Shown here: positions 9,284 to 22,291 of the stretch, in pieces
Layout: each line of letters begins with the position of its first letter
Numbering within the stretch: the stretch's first letter is position 1
Origin: Aeromicrobium stalagmiti
GTDB lineage: Bacteria; Actinomycetota; Actinomycetes; Propionibacteriales; Nocardioidaceae
Reading direction: 5' to 3'
DNA length: 64,000 nt
NCBI RefSeq assembly: GCF_013283745.1
Contig: NZ_JABSTZ010000004.1
Coordinates: 62,001 to 126,000 of the forward strand
Program-made: the position numbers and the translations under genes
The notes under the pieces: generated by a model
Database searches by the model: none
Seen by the model: only the letters and a program-made list of their open reading frames with translations
Told to the model about the DNA's origin: nothing

Positions 9284-10219
9284 TCAGGCCTCTCCATCGA
9301 TGTGGACGGTCGGGAAGGTCGTCGGCATCTTGATGCCCGCACGGTCGAACTCGGCCTTGATGCGCTGACGCATCGCCCGCGCGACGAGCCACTGCTGGGC
9401 CGGTGCCGTCTTGAGCACGAGGCGGACGACCACGCCGTCCTTGTCGAACCGCTCGACGCCCCAGACCTCGGGCGGCTCGATGATGACGTTGTGGAACGCC
9501 TCCTCCTCGTAGGTCGTCGTCGCGACCTTCTGGAGGATGTCCTGCACGCGGTCGAGGTCGGTCTCGTAGGTCACCGTGACGTCGAGGACCGTGCGAGCCC
9601 AGTTCTGGCTCTGGTTGCCGACGCGCAGGATCTCGCCGTTGCGGACGTACCAGACGGTGCCGTTGACGTCGCGCAGCCGCGTGACGCGCAGGCCGACGGC
9701 CTCGACCGTGCCGGTCGCCTCACCGAGGTCGACGGTGTCGCCCACGCCGTACTGGTCCTCGAGGATCATGAAGACGCCCGACAGGAAGTCCTTGACGAGG
9801 TTCTGGGCACCGAAGCCCAGCGCGACGCCGACGATGCCGGCGCTGGCGATGATCGGGGCGACCTCGACGTTCATCTTGGCCAGCACCATGACCGCGACGA
9901 CGCCGAAGGTGAGACCGGTGACGATGCTCTTGAGGACCGAGCCCATCGTCTCGGCCCGCTGGTGCCGGCGTGCGTTGCTGCCGGGTCGCATCTCGGCGAG
10001 CAGCTCGCCGGCCTTGGTGTTGGCGATCATGCCGGGGACGGCGCCCTGACCGGCGCGCTTGACGAGCCGGTCGATCGATCGGCAGACGAACCAGCGGAAC
10101 GCGAGCCCGACGACGATCGTCAGGATGATGGAGAGCGGGGCTTCGACGAACCAGCCGTACGCCTTGCCGGCGGGTACGTCCCAGCTGACGTCGAAGGAGG
10201 ACAGGTCGAGGTCAAGCAT
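9284..10219 (-). CDS. mscS: Small-conductance mechanosensitive channel, MscS family
   Basis: A 311-residue membrane protein. Predicted membrane segments are near 30-47, 93-113 and 118-150; the last (IIASAGIVGVALGFGAQNLV) is the pore-lining TM3 with its Gly/Ala pattern. The beta domain follows (DQYGVGDTVDLGEATGTVEAVG) and then an alpha/beta C-terminal domain. It opens under membrane tension to release solutes during hypo-osmotic shock. It is the first gene of a two-gene reverse operon with the truncated haemoglobin. Confidence 0.92.
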   Translation of the reverse strand: MLDLDLSSFDVSWDVPAGKAYGWFVEAPLSIILTIVVGLAFRWFVCRSIDRLVKRAGQGAVPGMIANTKAGELLAEMRPGSNARRHQRAETMGSVLKSIVTGLTFGVVAVMVLAKMNVEVAPIIASAGIVGVALGFGAQNLVKDFLSGVFMILEDQYGVGDTVDLGEATGTVEAVGLRVTRLRDVNGTVWYVRNGEILRVGNQSQNWARTVLDVTVTYETDLDRVQDILQKVATTTYEEEAFHNVIIEPPEVWGVERFDKDGVVVRLVLKTAPAQQWLVARAMRQRIKAEFDRAGIKMPTTFPTVHIDGEA

Positions 10220-10252
10220 TGCTCCAGCCTACGGGTGGATACGATGGGGACC

Positions 10253-10534
10253 ATGAGGACTCCTGCTCGCGTGCTCGCTGTCGCGCTCTCGTTCGTGGTC
10301 ATGTTCGTCGTCGGGTCCGGCGCGGCCCTCGCCGATGCCCCGGCCAGCGACGCCTGGCCCGAGGGTCCGGACAAGAGCCGCCTCGACCTGCTGATCCTGT
10401 TCGGTGGCAGCACGGTCGGCCTGTTCATCCTCGTCGCGTTGTTCGGCCTGATGACCGCACGCAACAACTACGTGCCCCCGCCGCCCAGCACCGAGCTGGC
10501 GACGACGGGCGACAAGGCTCCCGCCCACCACTGA
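10253..10534 (+). CDS. Small membrane protein with N-terminal signal sequence, function unknown
   Basis: A 93-residue protein I do not recognise. Residues 1-27 look like a signal peptide ending in ALADA. A second hydrophobic helix at about 50-70 (LLILFGGSTVGLFILVALFGLM) is followed by a proline-rich basic tail ending AHH. It probably spans the membrane once after signal cleavage. It is divergent from mscS, 33 bases away, and lies 9 bases before a DoxX gene, so the pair is likely an operon. An in-frame ATG three codons upstream is possible. Confidence 0.65.
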   Translation: MRTPARVLAVALSFVVMFVVGSGAALADAPASDAWPEGPDKSRLDLLILFGGSTVGLFILVALFGLMTARNNYVPPPPSTELATTGDKAPAHH

Positions 10535-10543
10535 GTGGGGCCC

Positions 10544-11047
10544 ATGTCCGAGCACGAGATCGACCTCGGGCTGCTGATCCTGCGGCTCTCGCTGGGCCCC
10601 ATGCTGGTGCTGCACGGCTGGAACAAGGTGTTCGGCGCCGGGGGCCTCGCCGGCACCCAGGGCTGGTTCGAGAGCCTCGGCCTGCGACCTGCCTGGCTGC
10701 ACGCCCGCATCGCGCCGCTCAACGAGATCGGCGCGGGCGTCCTCATGACGCTCGGCCTGCTCAACGGCCTGGCGGCCATGGCGTTCGTCGGCCTCATGCT
10801 GGTCGCGACGTTCACCGACCACCGGGGCAAGGGCTACTTCGTGTTCAAGGGCGGCTGGGAGTACACCGTGCTGGTCGCGATGGTCGCCGTGGCGATCGCT
10901 GCGCTCGGACCGGGTGAGTGGTCGCTCGACCATGCCGTCGGCCTCGACCTGGCCGGTGCCGGCTGGGCCGTCGCCGCCGCGGTGGGCGGGGCGGCCGCAG
11001 CCGGCCTCCTGATGCTGACGTCCTACCGTCCGTCGGCGTCCGACTAG
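10544..11047 (+). CDS. DoxX family membrane protein
   Basis: A 167-residue integral membrane protein with four hydrophobic helices. The DoxX signature is seen in LRLSLGPMLVLHGWNKVFG and in TFTDHRGKGYFVFKGGWEY. DoxX proteins are found in redox and thiol-stress modules, but this member's partner is not visible. Its stop and that of the converging SDR gene share the palindrome CTAG (11044-11047), so the two open frames end inside each other. Confidence 0.82.
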   Translation: MSEHEIDLGLLILRLSLGPMLVLHGWNKVFGAGGLAGTQGWFESLGLRPAWLHARIAPLNEIGAGVLMTLGLLNGLAAMAFVGLMLVATFTDHRGKGYFVFKGGWEYTVLVAMVAVAIAALGPGEWSLDHAVGLDLAGAGWAVAAAVGGAAAAGLLMLTSYRPSASD

Positions 11048-11799
11048 CGGGGTGCCATGCGGAGGGCGCCGTCCATGCGGATGGTCTCGCCGTTGAGGTA
11101 GTCGTGGTCGATGATCATCGTGACGAGCTGGGCGTACTCGGCCGGTTCGCACAGGCGTTGGGGGAACGGGACGCCGGCGGCGAGGCCAGCGCGGAACTCC
11201 TCGGACACGGTGGCGAGCATCGGGGTGTTGACGATGCCGGGTGCGATCGTGCAGACACGGATGCCGTGCTGGGCGAGGTCGCGGGCCGCGGGCAGGGTCA
11301 TGCCGACGATGCCGCCCTTGGACGAGGCGTAGGCGACCTGGCCGATCTGTCCGTCGTAGGCGGCGATCGAGGCGGTGTTGACGATCACGCCGCGCTGGCC
11401 GTTGTCGTCGGGGTCGGTCTGGGCGATCGCCTCGGCGGCGAGGGCCAGGACGGTGAAGGAGCCGACGAGGTTGATCTGCACGATCTTGGCGTAGAGGGCC
11501 AGGTCGTGGACGCCGCCGCGCCCGAGGATCCGGGCTGACGGTCCGATGCCGGCGCAGTTGACCACGGTGCGTAGCGGTGCGCCCTCGTTGGCGGTCGCGA
11601 CGGCGGAGCGGACCTGGGCCTCGTCGGTGACGTCGGCGACCAGGTAGGTCACGCCGTCGACGGCCGGCGCGTCGTCGATCGACGACGCGAGGTCGATCGC
11701 GTAGACGGCTGCGCCCCGGCCGGCGAGCGCGAGGGCGGTCGCGGCGCCGAGGCCTGATGCTCCGCCGGTGACGATCGCGGCGGTGTCGTTGAGCTGCAT
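11044..11799 (-). CDS. SDR family 3-hydroxyacyl-CoA dehydrogenase-like oxidoreductase
   Basis: A 251-residue SDR resembling type 2 hydroxyacyl-CoA dehydrogenase (HSD17B10). It shows [12 protein letters not shown], the catalytic serine in [12 protein letters not shown] and YASSK, then [11 protein letters not shown]. It lies 57 bases downstream of an acyl-CoA dehydrogenase gene on the same strand, so the two would catalyse dehydrogenation and 3-hydroxyacyl oxidation of the same beta-oxidation cycle. The hydratase must be encoded elsewhere. Confidence 0.85.
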   Translation of the reverse strand: MQLNDTAAIVTGGASGLGAATALALAGRGAAVYAIDLASSIDDAPAVDGVTYLVADVTDEAQVRSAVATANEGAPLRTVVNCAGIGPSARILGRGGVHDLALYAKIVQINLVGSFTVLALAAEAIAQTDPDDNGQRGVIVNTASIAAYDGQIGQVAYASSKGGIVGMTLPAARDLAQHGIRVCTIAPGIVNTPMLATVSEEFRAGLAAGVPFPQRLCEPAEYAQLVTMIIDHDYLNGETIRMDGALRMAPR

Positions 11800-11856
11800 G
11801 GTTCTCCTGCTTCTGTGGAACTAGTCGTGTGTGGGTCGGGAGGTGTGTGGAGGGGG

Positions 11857-12999
11857 TCAGCGTGCGAGGTCGCGGCTGATGACGAGTCGCTGGATCTGGT
11901 TGGTGCCCTCGAAGATCTGCATGACCTTGGCCTCGCGCATGAACCGCTCGGCGGGGAAGTCCTTGGTGTAGCCGGCGCCACCGAGGACCTGCACGGCGTC
12001 GGTCGTGACCTTCATGGCGTTGTCGGTGCACACCATCTTGGCGATCGACGCCTGCCGTGAGAAGCGGTGACCGGCGTCCTTGAGCCTCGCGGCCGCCAGG
12101 TACGTCGCCCGCGCGGACTCCACCGCCGCGGCCATGTCGGCCAGCACGAACGCGAGTCCCTGGTGGTCGATGATCGCCCTGCCGAACGTCTCACGCTCCT
12201 TGGCGTACTGCACCGCGACGTCCAGCGCCTCCTGCGCCAGACCCGTGGCGACCGCCGCGATGCCCAGGCGCCCCGCGTCGAGGCCGGCCAACGCGATCGG
12301 GAGACCCTGCCCCTCGTCGCCGAGACGACGCTCGACAGGGATCCGGACGTCGTCGAACAGCATCGTGGCCGTCGTCGAGCTCATCAGGCCCATCTTCTGC
12401 TCAGGGTTGTCGGCCGTCAGCCCCGGCGTGTCCGCCGGCACCAGGAAGCACGAGATCCCCCGGCCACCGTCGTCGGACGTGCGGGCCATGACCTTGTAGA
12501 AGTCGGCCTTGCCACCATGCGTGGTCCACGCCTTCGCCCCGTTGATGACGTACTCGTCACCCACCCGGGTCGCACGCGTCCGCATCGCCGCCGGATCAGA
12601 ACCCGCATGCGCCTCCGACAAGCAGTACGCCCCCAGCAGGTCACCCGACAACATCTCGGGCAGCCACCGCTGCTTCTGCTCCTGCGTGCCCGCGGTGAAC
12701 AGCCCGAAGCACGACAACGCATGCACGCTGACCCCCACCCCGACAGACGCCGACGCCGACGCGATCTCCTCCAACGCCTGCAGATACACCTCGTACGGCT
12801 GACCACCACCGCCCAGCTCCTCCGGATAGGGCAACGACATCAACCCCGCACGACCCAACGTGCGGAACAGGTCACGAGGGAACTCCTCACGGGCGTCGAT
12901 CTCCGCGATACGGGGACGCAGCTCCTTGGCCACGATCTCGCGGGTGAGCTCGATCAGGTCCCGCGACTCCGGGGTCGGCATGTGGCGTTCGGCCGGCAT
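11857..12999 (-). CDS. Acyl-CoA dehydrogenase
   Basis: A 380-residue flavoprotein of normal family length. It shows YCLSEAHAGSDPAAM (flavin and substrate contacts), AWTTHGGKADFY, the helix RETFGRAIIDHQGLAFVLADM and QVLGGAGYTKDFP. The catalytic glutamate lies in IFEGTNQIQRLVISR. It introduces the alpha-beta double bond and passes electrons to ETF. The ATG at 12999 has GGAGGAGG upstream. It is divergently transcribed from a TetR gene 64 bases away that probably controls it. Confidence 0.9.
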   Translation of the reverse strand: MPAERHMPTPESRDLIELTREIVAKELRPRIAEIDAREEFPRDLFRTLGRAGLMSLPYPEELGGGGQPYEVYLQALEEIASASASVGVGVSVHALSCFGLFTAGTQEQKQRWLPEMLSGDLLGAYCLSEAHAGSDPAAMRTRATRVGDEYVINGAKAWTTHGGKADFYKVMARTSDDGGRGISCFLVPADTPGLTADNPEQKMGLMSSTTATMLFDDVRIPVERRLGDEGQGLPIALAGLDAGRLGIAAVATGLAQEALDVAVQYAKERETFGRAIIDHQGLAFVLADMAAAVESARATYLAAARLKDAGHRFSRQASIAKMVCTDNAMKVTTDAVQVLGGAGYTKDFPAERFMREAKVMQIFEGTNQIQRLVISRDLAR

Positions 13000-13012
13000 G
13001 GGGTCCTCCTCC

Positions 13013-13057
13013 ATTGGTGTACGAGCAACTGTACTCCAGCACTGGTTCTGGTACTGT
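13013..13057. promoter_or_regulatory. Divergent promoter/operator between acyl-CoA dehydrogenase and TetR genes
   Basis: The 64-base gap holds three GTAC tetramers (near 13018, 13031 and 13051) and the short palindrome CCAG-CA-CTGG (13037-13046). A TACTGT hexamer near 13052 could serve as -10 for the TetR gene. The symmetry is imperfect, so exact operator limits are uncertain. Confidence 0.35.
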
Positions 13058-13063
13058 CGCGGC

Positions 13064-14633
<1,570 letters not shown>

Positions 14634-14648
14634 GGTCGGCCCGGTCGC

Positions 14649-15599
14649 TCAGCTGCCGGACAGACCGAGGACGTCGCGCATGGGCGGACGCTCGACCGTC
14701 GTGGTCGTGCGTTCGGCCATGCGCATCGTCGAGCCCTCGCGGCGGAACACCATCGCCGTGCCCTCCACCGTGGTCCGGTCGCCGGGCTCGACCCGCAGGT
14801 CGAAGGCGGCCTGCACGTGCTGGGCCATCGCGCTGAGGGCCGCGAGGTCCTGGTGCCGGTGCAGCCGCAGGCCGAGGTCGACCTGGGCCATGGCCGACAG
14901 GCCGTGCTCGCGGAGCACGTCGATCATGAGCCCGATGTCGACGCCGTAGTCGGAGACGTAGGGGATGTCGCGCAGCGCGTCGACCCTGAACGCGCACTCG
15001 CCGGCCAGCGGCTGCACGAAGCCCGAGAGCAGCGGTGCCCGGTCGTGGATCAGCGGCCGGGCGACCAGCTCGGTGACCCGGCCACCGCCTGACGACCGGG
15101 AGGGGCCGGACGACCACGGGCGGTCGTAGAACGCCTTGACGAACACCAGGTCGTCGTCGACCAGCAGGGGGCCGAGCAGCCCGATGACGAAGTCGGCGGT
15201 GAACTCCTGCACGTCGGCGTCGAGATAGATGCCGATGTCGCCGGACATGACCGCCAGGGCCTTCCACATGGCCTCGCCCTTGCCACGCCGGCTGCCGACG
15301 TGGGGGACGACCTCGTCGACGTGGAACACCTTGGCTCCCGCCGAGCGGGCGATGTCGCCGGTCTCGTCGGTCGAGTGCGAGTCCATCACGATGATCTCGT
15401 CGACGAGGGGCACCCGGTCCATCAGCTCGGTGCGCAGCGTCGTCACGATCGCACCGATCGTCGCGGCCTCGTCCTTGGCCGGGATGAGGATGCTGACCCG
15501 GGTCCGGCCCTTGGCCTCCACCAGCGCGGCCGGGTCGAACTGGTCGAAGCGGTAGGTGTGCGAGTCGAACCAGGCCGCTGCCTCGTGCAGGTCAGACAA
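14649..15599 (-). CDS. gpgS: Glucosyl-3-phosphoglycerate synthase
   Basis: A 316-residue GT81-type retaining glycosyltransferase. It shows VSILIPAKDEAATIGAIV, VMDSHSTDETG, GKGEAMWKALA and the metal-binding DADVQEF. It makes glucosyl-3-phosphoglycerate from NDP-glucose and 3-phosphoglycerate, the first step to glucosylglycerate and, in mycobacteria, methylglucose lipopolysaccharide. The start is TTG, overlapping the folP2 stop by eight bases; no ATG or GTG fits the family N-terminus. Coupling to folP2 matches Rv1207-Rv1208. Confidence 0.9.
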   Translation of the reverse strand: MSDLHEAAAWFDSHTYRFDQFDPAALVEAKGRTRVSILIPAKDEAATIGAIVTTLRTELMDRVPLVDEIIVMDSHSTDETGDIARSAGAKVFHVDEVVPHVGSRRGKGEAMWKALAVMSGDIGIYLDADVQEFTADFVIGLLGPLLVDDDLVFVKAFYDRPWSSGPSRSSGGGRVTELVARPLIHDRAPLLSGFVQPLAGECAFRVDALRDIPYVSDYGVDIGLMIDVLREHGLSAMAQVDLGLRLHRHQDLAALSAMAQHVQAAFDLRVEPGDRTTVEGTAMVFRREGSTMRMAERTTTTVERPPMRDVLGLSGS

Positions 15600-16461
15600 G
15601 GCCGCGCACCACCCGCGTGGGCGTGCGGTCGCCCCGGATGCTCGCGGTCATCTCCAGCACCCGCAGGGTGCCGGCGACGTCGTGGGCCCGGAAGATCGCG
15701 GCCCCGGCCATCGCGGCGATCGCGGTCGCCGCGAACGTGCCCTCACGACGCTGGTCGACCGGACGTCCGAGGGTCTCGCCGATGAAGTCCTTGTTGGACA
15801 ACGCCATGAGCACGGGCCACCCGGTGTCGACGAGCTCGCCGGCGCGGCGCAGGAGCTCCAGGCCGTGCCAGGTGTTCTTGCCGAAGTCGTGGGTCGGGTC
15901 GATGAGGATGCCGCCGCGTGGCACGCCGCGGGCGACGAGCGCCTCGGCCGCTGCCGTGGTCTGGTCGACGACGTCGCGCACGACGTCGTCGTAGTGCACG
16001 CGGTGCGGACGCGTGCGCGGCACCGCCCCGCCGGTGTGGGAGCAGACGAAGCCGAGGGCGTGCTCGGCTGCCACGTCGGCGAGACCGGGATCGGCGCCGG
16101 CCCAGGTGTCGTTGATGACGTCGGCACCGGCGAGGGCGCACTGGCGGCCGACCTCGGCGCGCCACGTGTCGATGCTGAGGATCGTGTCGGGGAACTCGGC
16201 CCGCACGGCCGCGAGGAACGGCACCGTGCGCCGGATCTCCTCGTCGACGTCGACCACCGACCCTGGCCCGGCCTTGACGCCGCCGACGTCGATGATGTCG
16301 GCGCCGGCGGCGATGGCGGCCCGCACGGCCTCGTGGGCCGCGTCGTCGGTGTAGGTGGCTCCCTTGTCGAAGAAGGAGTCCGGGGTGCGATTGACGATCG
16401 CCATGACCAACGCACGATCGCGGAGCACACGACGCCCGCGGAAGGTGACGTCCACCGACAT
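15592..16461 (-). CDS. folP2: Dihydropteroate synthase paralogue, FolP2-like
   Basis: A 289-residue TIM-barrel protein of the pterin-binding family. It shows MAIVNRTPDSFFDKG, DIIDVGGVKAGPG, SIDTWRAEVG and INDTWAGADPG. The altered loops (for example GGVKAGPG instead of GGESTRPG) and the overlap with gpgS point to the FolP2 paralogue, reported to lack dihydropteroate synthase activity in mycobacteria. Its real role may belong with glucosylglycerate synthesis rather than folate. GAAGGGG lies just before the ATG. Confidence 0.82.
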   Translation of the reverse strand: MSVDVTFRGRRVLRDRALVMAIVNRTPDSFFDKGATYTDDAAHEAVRAAIAAGADIIDVGGVKAGPGSVVDVDEEIRRTVPFLAAVRAEFPDTILSIDTWRAEVGRQCALAGADVINDTWAGADPGLADVAAEHALGFVCSHTGGAVPRTRPHRVHYDDVVRDVVDQTTAAAEALVARGVPRGGILIDPTHDFGKNTWHGLELLRRAGELVDTGWPVLMALSNKDFIGETLGRPVDQRREGTFAATAIAAMAGAAIFRAHDVAGTLRVLEMTASIRGDRTPTRVVRGLV

Positions 16462-16520
16462 GGGGGCCCCTTCGGCTCACGGGACCTGACGATCAGGCCC
16501 CCCTTGATTGTCCTACGAGT

Positions 16521-16548
16521 CGGCTCACTTCACCGGGCGGGTGAGCCG
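16521..16548 (-). terminator. Hairpin downstream of pepN
   Basis: CGGCTCAC (16521-16528) and GTGAGCCG (16541-16548) form a perfect eight-base stem with a 12-base loop, eight bases past the pepN stop. There is no clear U-run, so termination would be of the weak actinobacterial type. It separates pepN from folP2. Confidence 0.5.
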
Positions 16549-16555
16549 CGGCCCC

Positions 16556-19078
<2,523 letters not shown>

Positions 19079-19140
19079 GGGTCCTACTCTTCCACGGTGG
19101 CTTCTGGCCGCCACTGCTGCCTCGTGGAACAATCGTCGGC

Positions 19141-19779
19141 ATGCAGGCCGACGCGGCATGGGAGACCGTCGCCACCGAGCGACGCGCGTTCGCCGACCTG
19201 CTCGACCCCCTGAGCCCCGCGCAGTGGGAGGCCCCCAGCCTGTGCGGCGCGTGGACGGTGCGCGAGGTCGCGACGCACATGATGGTCGGCCAGACCGGCA
19301 CGTTCGCCGGGTTCCTGTCGGCGATGGTGAAGGCCCGGGGGCGGTTCGACGTCGCCAACCAGGTGCTCGTCGACCGGCGCAGCTCGCGACCGACGTCTCA
19401 GATCGCCGACGACTTCCGCAGCCACGCCGAGCACCGTTTCGCACCGCCGACGATGGACTGGCATGCGCCCCTCGCCGATCTGCTCGTCCACCGCCTCGAC
19501 GTGATCGTGCCGCTGGGCCTGCCGTCCGACCGGCCCCTGGACGCGTGGCCCGAGGTGCTCGGCTTCATCGTGAGCAGGAAGGCGCAGATGGGGTTCACGG
19601 CTGCCGGCCAACCGGCGCTCTCCTACCGCGCGACCGACGTCGACTGGACGCACGGTGCAGGACCGGAGGTGTCCGGCCCGGCCGAGGTCCTGGCGCTGGC
19701 CCTCACCCGCCGCGCGGCGCGGCTCGACGAGCTCGACGGCCCGGGTGCCGCAGAGCTGCGGGCGTGGACTGAGGGCTGA
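19141..19779 (+). CDS. Maleylpyruvate isomerase / mycothiol-dependent enzyme family protein (DinB-like)
   Basis: A 212-residue four-helix-bundle protein. LCGAWTVREVATHMMVGQ near residue 38 and LADLLVHRLDVIVPLG near 115 carry the two histidine positions of the MDMPI metal site. Such enzymes use mycothiol as cofactor for isomerisation or detoxification; this member's substrate is unknown. It is divergent from pepN and converges with a methyltransferase gene 16 bases away. Confidence 0.75.
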   Translation: MQADAAWETVATERRAFADLLDPLSPAQWEAPSLCGAWTVREVATHMMVGQTGTFAGFLSAMVKARGRFDVANQVLVDRRSSRPTSQIADDFRSHAEHRFAPPTMDWHAPLADLLVHRLDVIVPLGLPSDRPLDAWPEVLGFIVSRKAQMGFTAAGQPALSYRATDVDWTHGAGPEVSGPAEVLALALTRRAARLDELDGPGAAELRAWTEG

Positions 19780-19795
19780 GGGCTGCCCCGATCGT

Positions 19796-20458
19796 TCAGC
19801 CGCGCGTGGCGGTGACGTAGACGATCCCGCCGGAGGGACGAAGCACGATGTCGTGCATCCCGGCCTCCTCCAGCCAGGTGACGAGGTCGGCGCGGGTGCA
19901 GCCGGGACCGAGCACGCCGATCGTGCGACCGCCGATCCAGCCCAGCCGGTGCCGCAGCCCCATGTCGGTCAGCATCGTGCTGCCCGCCAGCCGGCCGCCG
20001 GGCGCCAGCACCCGGGCGATCTCCTGGACGGCGCGCCGGGGCTGCGGGAAGCAGTGAAGGCTCGTGAAGGCGAGGACGAGGTCGAAGGCGCCGTCGTCGA
20101 ACGCCAGGTCGTGCACGTCGCACTCACGCAGCTCGACGTCGACGCGCCGTCGGTGGGCCTCCCGCCGGGTTCGCTCCAGCATGGCCGGTGAGATGTCACC
20201 GGCGACGTAGCGGACGGAGCGACCCGCCGGCAGGTCACGCAGTGCCACGCCGCCCCCGCACGGGATGTCGAGCACCGCCGCACCGTCGGGCAAGGCGCCC
20301 AGCTCTGCGGCCGCCGAGCGGTGCAGCAGGCCGAGGTCGGACCCCATGCCGACCCGCCAGACCAGCCGGCCGAGACGTTCACCGCCGGAGATCCGGTCGT
20401 ACACGACGGCCCACGGGTGGTCGCCCCGCCACACCTGGCTCGCATCACGTCTGGCCAT
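19796..20458 (-). CDS. Class I SAM-dependent methyltransferase
   Basis: A 220-residue protein with the Rossmann methyltransferase core. Motif I is VLDIPCGGGVALRDL, the acidic ribose-binding residue lies in VAGDISPAML, and motif IV is FDLVLAFTSLHCF. A loop GGERLGRLVWRVGMG before motif I resembles UbiE-like enzymes. The acceptor cannot be told from sequence. The ATG at 20458 avoids overrunning the divergent ligase gene that starts 50 bases away. Confidence 0.78.
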   Translation of the reverse strand: MARRDASQVWRGDHPWAVVYDRISGGERLGRLVWRVGMGSDLGLLHRSAAAELGALPDGAAVLDIPCGGGVALRDLPAGRSVRYVAGDISPAMLERTRREAHRRRVDVELRECDVHDLAFDDGAFDLVLAFTSLHCFPQPRRAVQEIARVLAPGGRLAGSTMLTDMGLRHRLGWIGGRTIGVLGPGCTRADLVTWLEEAGMHDIVLRPSGGIVYVTATRG

Positions 20459-20507
20459 CCCTGGACCGTAGCCGGTCCGGGCCCCGTCCGTCGGGCAGGA
20501 TGGTGAC

Positions 20508-21656
20508 ATGTCCATCCCCTTCGCGAAGTCCGAACGCTCGACGGTCGGCATCGAGTGGGAGCTGGCGCTGGTCGACTCCGACTCCGGTGACCTGCGCCAG
20601 GTGGCACAGACCGTGCTTGACGCCGTGACGCCCGCCGGGGCCGAGCAGCATCCGCACATCCGCCAGGAGCTGCTGCTCAACACCGTCGAGGTCGTGTCGG
20701 GTGTCTGCAAGACGGTCGGCCAGGCAGGTGCCGACCTGCAGCGGGCGATCGACGAGATCCGCGAGGTCACCGACCCCCTGCGGGTCGAGCTGATGTGCGC
20801 GGGAACGCACCCGTTCGCGGCATGGACCCACCAGAAGGTGACCGACAAGGAGCGCTACGCGACCCTCATCGACCGCACGCAGTGGTGGGGCCGGCAGATG
20901 CTGATCTACGGGGTGCACGTGCACGTCGGCATCGAGGATCGCGACAAGGTGCTCCCGATCAGCCGGGCGATGCTGACCTACTACGGCCACCTGCAGGCGC
21001 TCAGCGCGTCGTCCCCGTTCTGGGGCGGCAAGGAGACCGGCTACGCGTCCAACCGGGCCCTGATGTTCCAGCAGCTGCCGACGGCGGGGCTGCCGTTCCA
21101 GTTCGAGCAGTGGAGCCAGCTCGAGGGATATGTCGACGACATGCTCCACACCGGCGTCATCGACGTCTTCGACGAGATCCGTTGGGACCTGCGGCCGTCG
21201 CCGAAGTTCGGCACACTGGAGGTGCGGGTCTGCGACGGCATCCCCACGATGTCCGAGCTCATGAGCATCTCGGCCCTCACGCACTGCCTCGTCGAGCACT
21301 TCTCGTCCGAGCTCGACGCCGGACGCGAGCTGCCGAGCGTCCCGCCGTGGTTCGCCCAGGAGAACAAGTGGCGCTCGGCGCGCTACGGCATGGACGCGAT
21401 CCTCATCCTCAACCAGCACGCGGAGGAGGACCTCATCACGACCGACCTCAACCGGCTCCTGGTGACGCTGGAGCCCGTGGCCGAGCGTCTGGGATGCACC
21501 GATGAGCTGGGCGGCATCCACGACATCGTCGCCGGTGGGGCGTCCTACCAGCGCCAGCGACGGGTCGCTGCCCTCAACGCCGGCGAGCTCGACGCGGTGG
21601 TCGGATCGCTCGTGGAGGAAATGCGAGCGGGCCATCCGGTGTTGCACCCGTCATGA
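20508..21656 (+). CDS. Carboxylate-amine ligase of the GCS2 family (YbdK-type glutamate-cysteine ligase)
   Basis: A 382-residue ATP-dependent ligase. It has [13 protein letters not shown] at the N-terminus, [28 protein letters not shown] and [15 protein letters not shown], the metal- and ATP-binding signatures of GCS2 proteins. YbdK relatives show weak glutamate-cysteine ligase activity. In an organism with mycothiol the physiological amide product is uncertain. It overlaps the next gene by four bases (ATGA), coupling it to a mycothiol-linked DsbA-like protein. Confidence 0.82.
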   Translation: MSIPFAKSERSTVGIEWELALVDSDSGDLRQVAQTVLDAVTPAGAEQHPHIRQELLLNTVEVVSGVCKTVGQAGADLQRAIDEIREVTDPLRVELMCAGTHPFAAWTHQKVTDKERYATLIDRTQWWGRQMLIYGVHVHVGIEDRDKVLPISRAMLTYYGHLQALSASSPFWGGKETGYASNRALMFQQLPTAGLPFQFEQWSQLEGYVDDMLHTGVIDVFDEIRWDLRPSPKFGTLEVRVCDGIPTMSELMSISALTHCLVEHFSSELDAGRELPSVPPWFAQENKWRSARYGMDAILILNQHAEEDLITTDLNRLLVTLEPVAERLGCTDELGGIHDIVAGGASYQRQRRVAALNAGELDAVVGSLVEEMRAGHPVLHPS

Positions 21657-22276
21657 CCTCCACAGACTCCGCCCAGACAGAGACCGTCGACTTCTGGTTC
21701 GACCCCCTGTGCCCGTTCGCCTGGATCACCTCCCGCTGGATGCTGGAGGTCGAGAAGGTCCGCCCCGTGCACACGACCTTCCACGTCATGAGCCTGTCGG
21801 TGCTCAACGCCGACAAGGACGTGCCCGAGGAGTACAAGGAGATGATCGAGCGCGGCTGGGGCCCCGTCCGCCTCGCCATCGCCATCGAGCAGCAGCACGG
21901 ACAGCAGGCGCTGCGCGACTACTACACCGCGATCGGCACCAAGAAGCACAACGAGCAGCGCGAGTTCTCCGCCGAGCTCTACGCCGAGGTGCTGCAGGAG
22001 GTCGGCCTGCCCGTCGAGCTCGCTGCCGCCGCTGACGACACGTCGCTCGACGACGCGGTCCGCGCCTCGCACACCGACGGCATCGAGCGGGTCGGCGAGG
22101 AGGTCGGCACGCCGGTCATCGCGATCGGCGGCACGGCGTTCTTCGGTCCGGTCCTGCAGAGCATCCCGAAGGGTGACGTGGCCGGCGACGTGTTCGACGG
22201 AGCCCGCCTGCTCGCCGGATACCCGGACTTCTTCGAGCTCAAGCGCACGCGCAAGGGCGAGCTCGACTTCAGCTGA
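21653..22276 (+). CDS. Rv2466c-type DsbA-fold protein lacking the second active-site cysteine
   Basis: A 207-residue thioredoxin-fold protein. It follows the M. tuberculosis mycothiol-dependent nitroreductase Rv2466c along its whole length: [46 protein letters not shown] and [11 protein letters not shown]. The Rv2466c active site is CPWC; here it reads C20-P-F-A23, so the resolving cysteine is absent. A monothiol or non-redox mechanism is implied. It is translationally coupled to the GCS2 ligase, suggesting a common thiol-related task. Confidence 0.82.
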   Translation: MTSTDSAQTETVDFWFDPLCPFAWITSRWMLEVEKVRPVHTTFHVMSLSVLNADKDVPEEYKEMIERGWGPVRLAIAIEQQHGQQALRDYYTAIGTKKHNEQREFSAELYAEVLQEVGLPVELAAAADDTSLDDAVRASHTDGIERVGEEVGTPVIAIGGTAFFGPVLQSIPKGDVAGDVFDGARLLAGYPDFFELKRTRKGELDFS

Positions 22277-22291
22277 TCGTAGGCTGGCCGG

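Noticed and set aside
10229..12031. A 600-codon reverse open frame over DoxX and the SDR gene
   Set aside because: It crosses three real genes in a shifted frame and its translation is Arg/His-rich without any family resemblance.
21653..22276. Disulfide isomerase DsbA proper
   Set aside because: No signal peptide and no second cysteine; the full-length match is to the cytosolic Rv2466c family.
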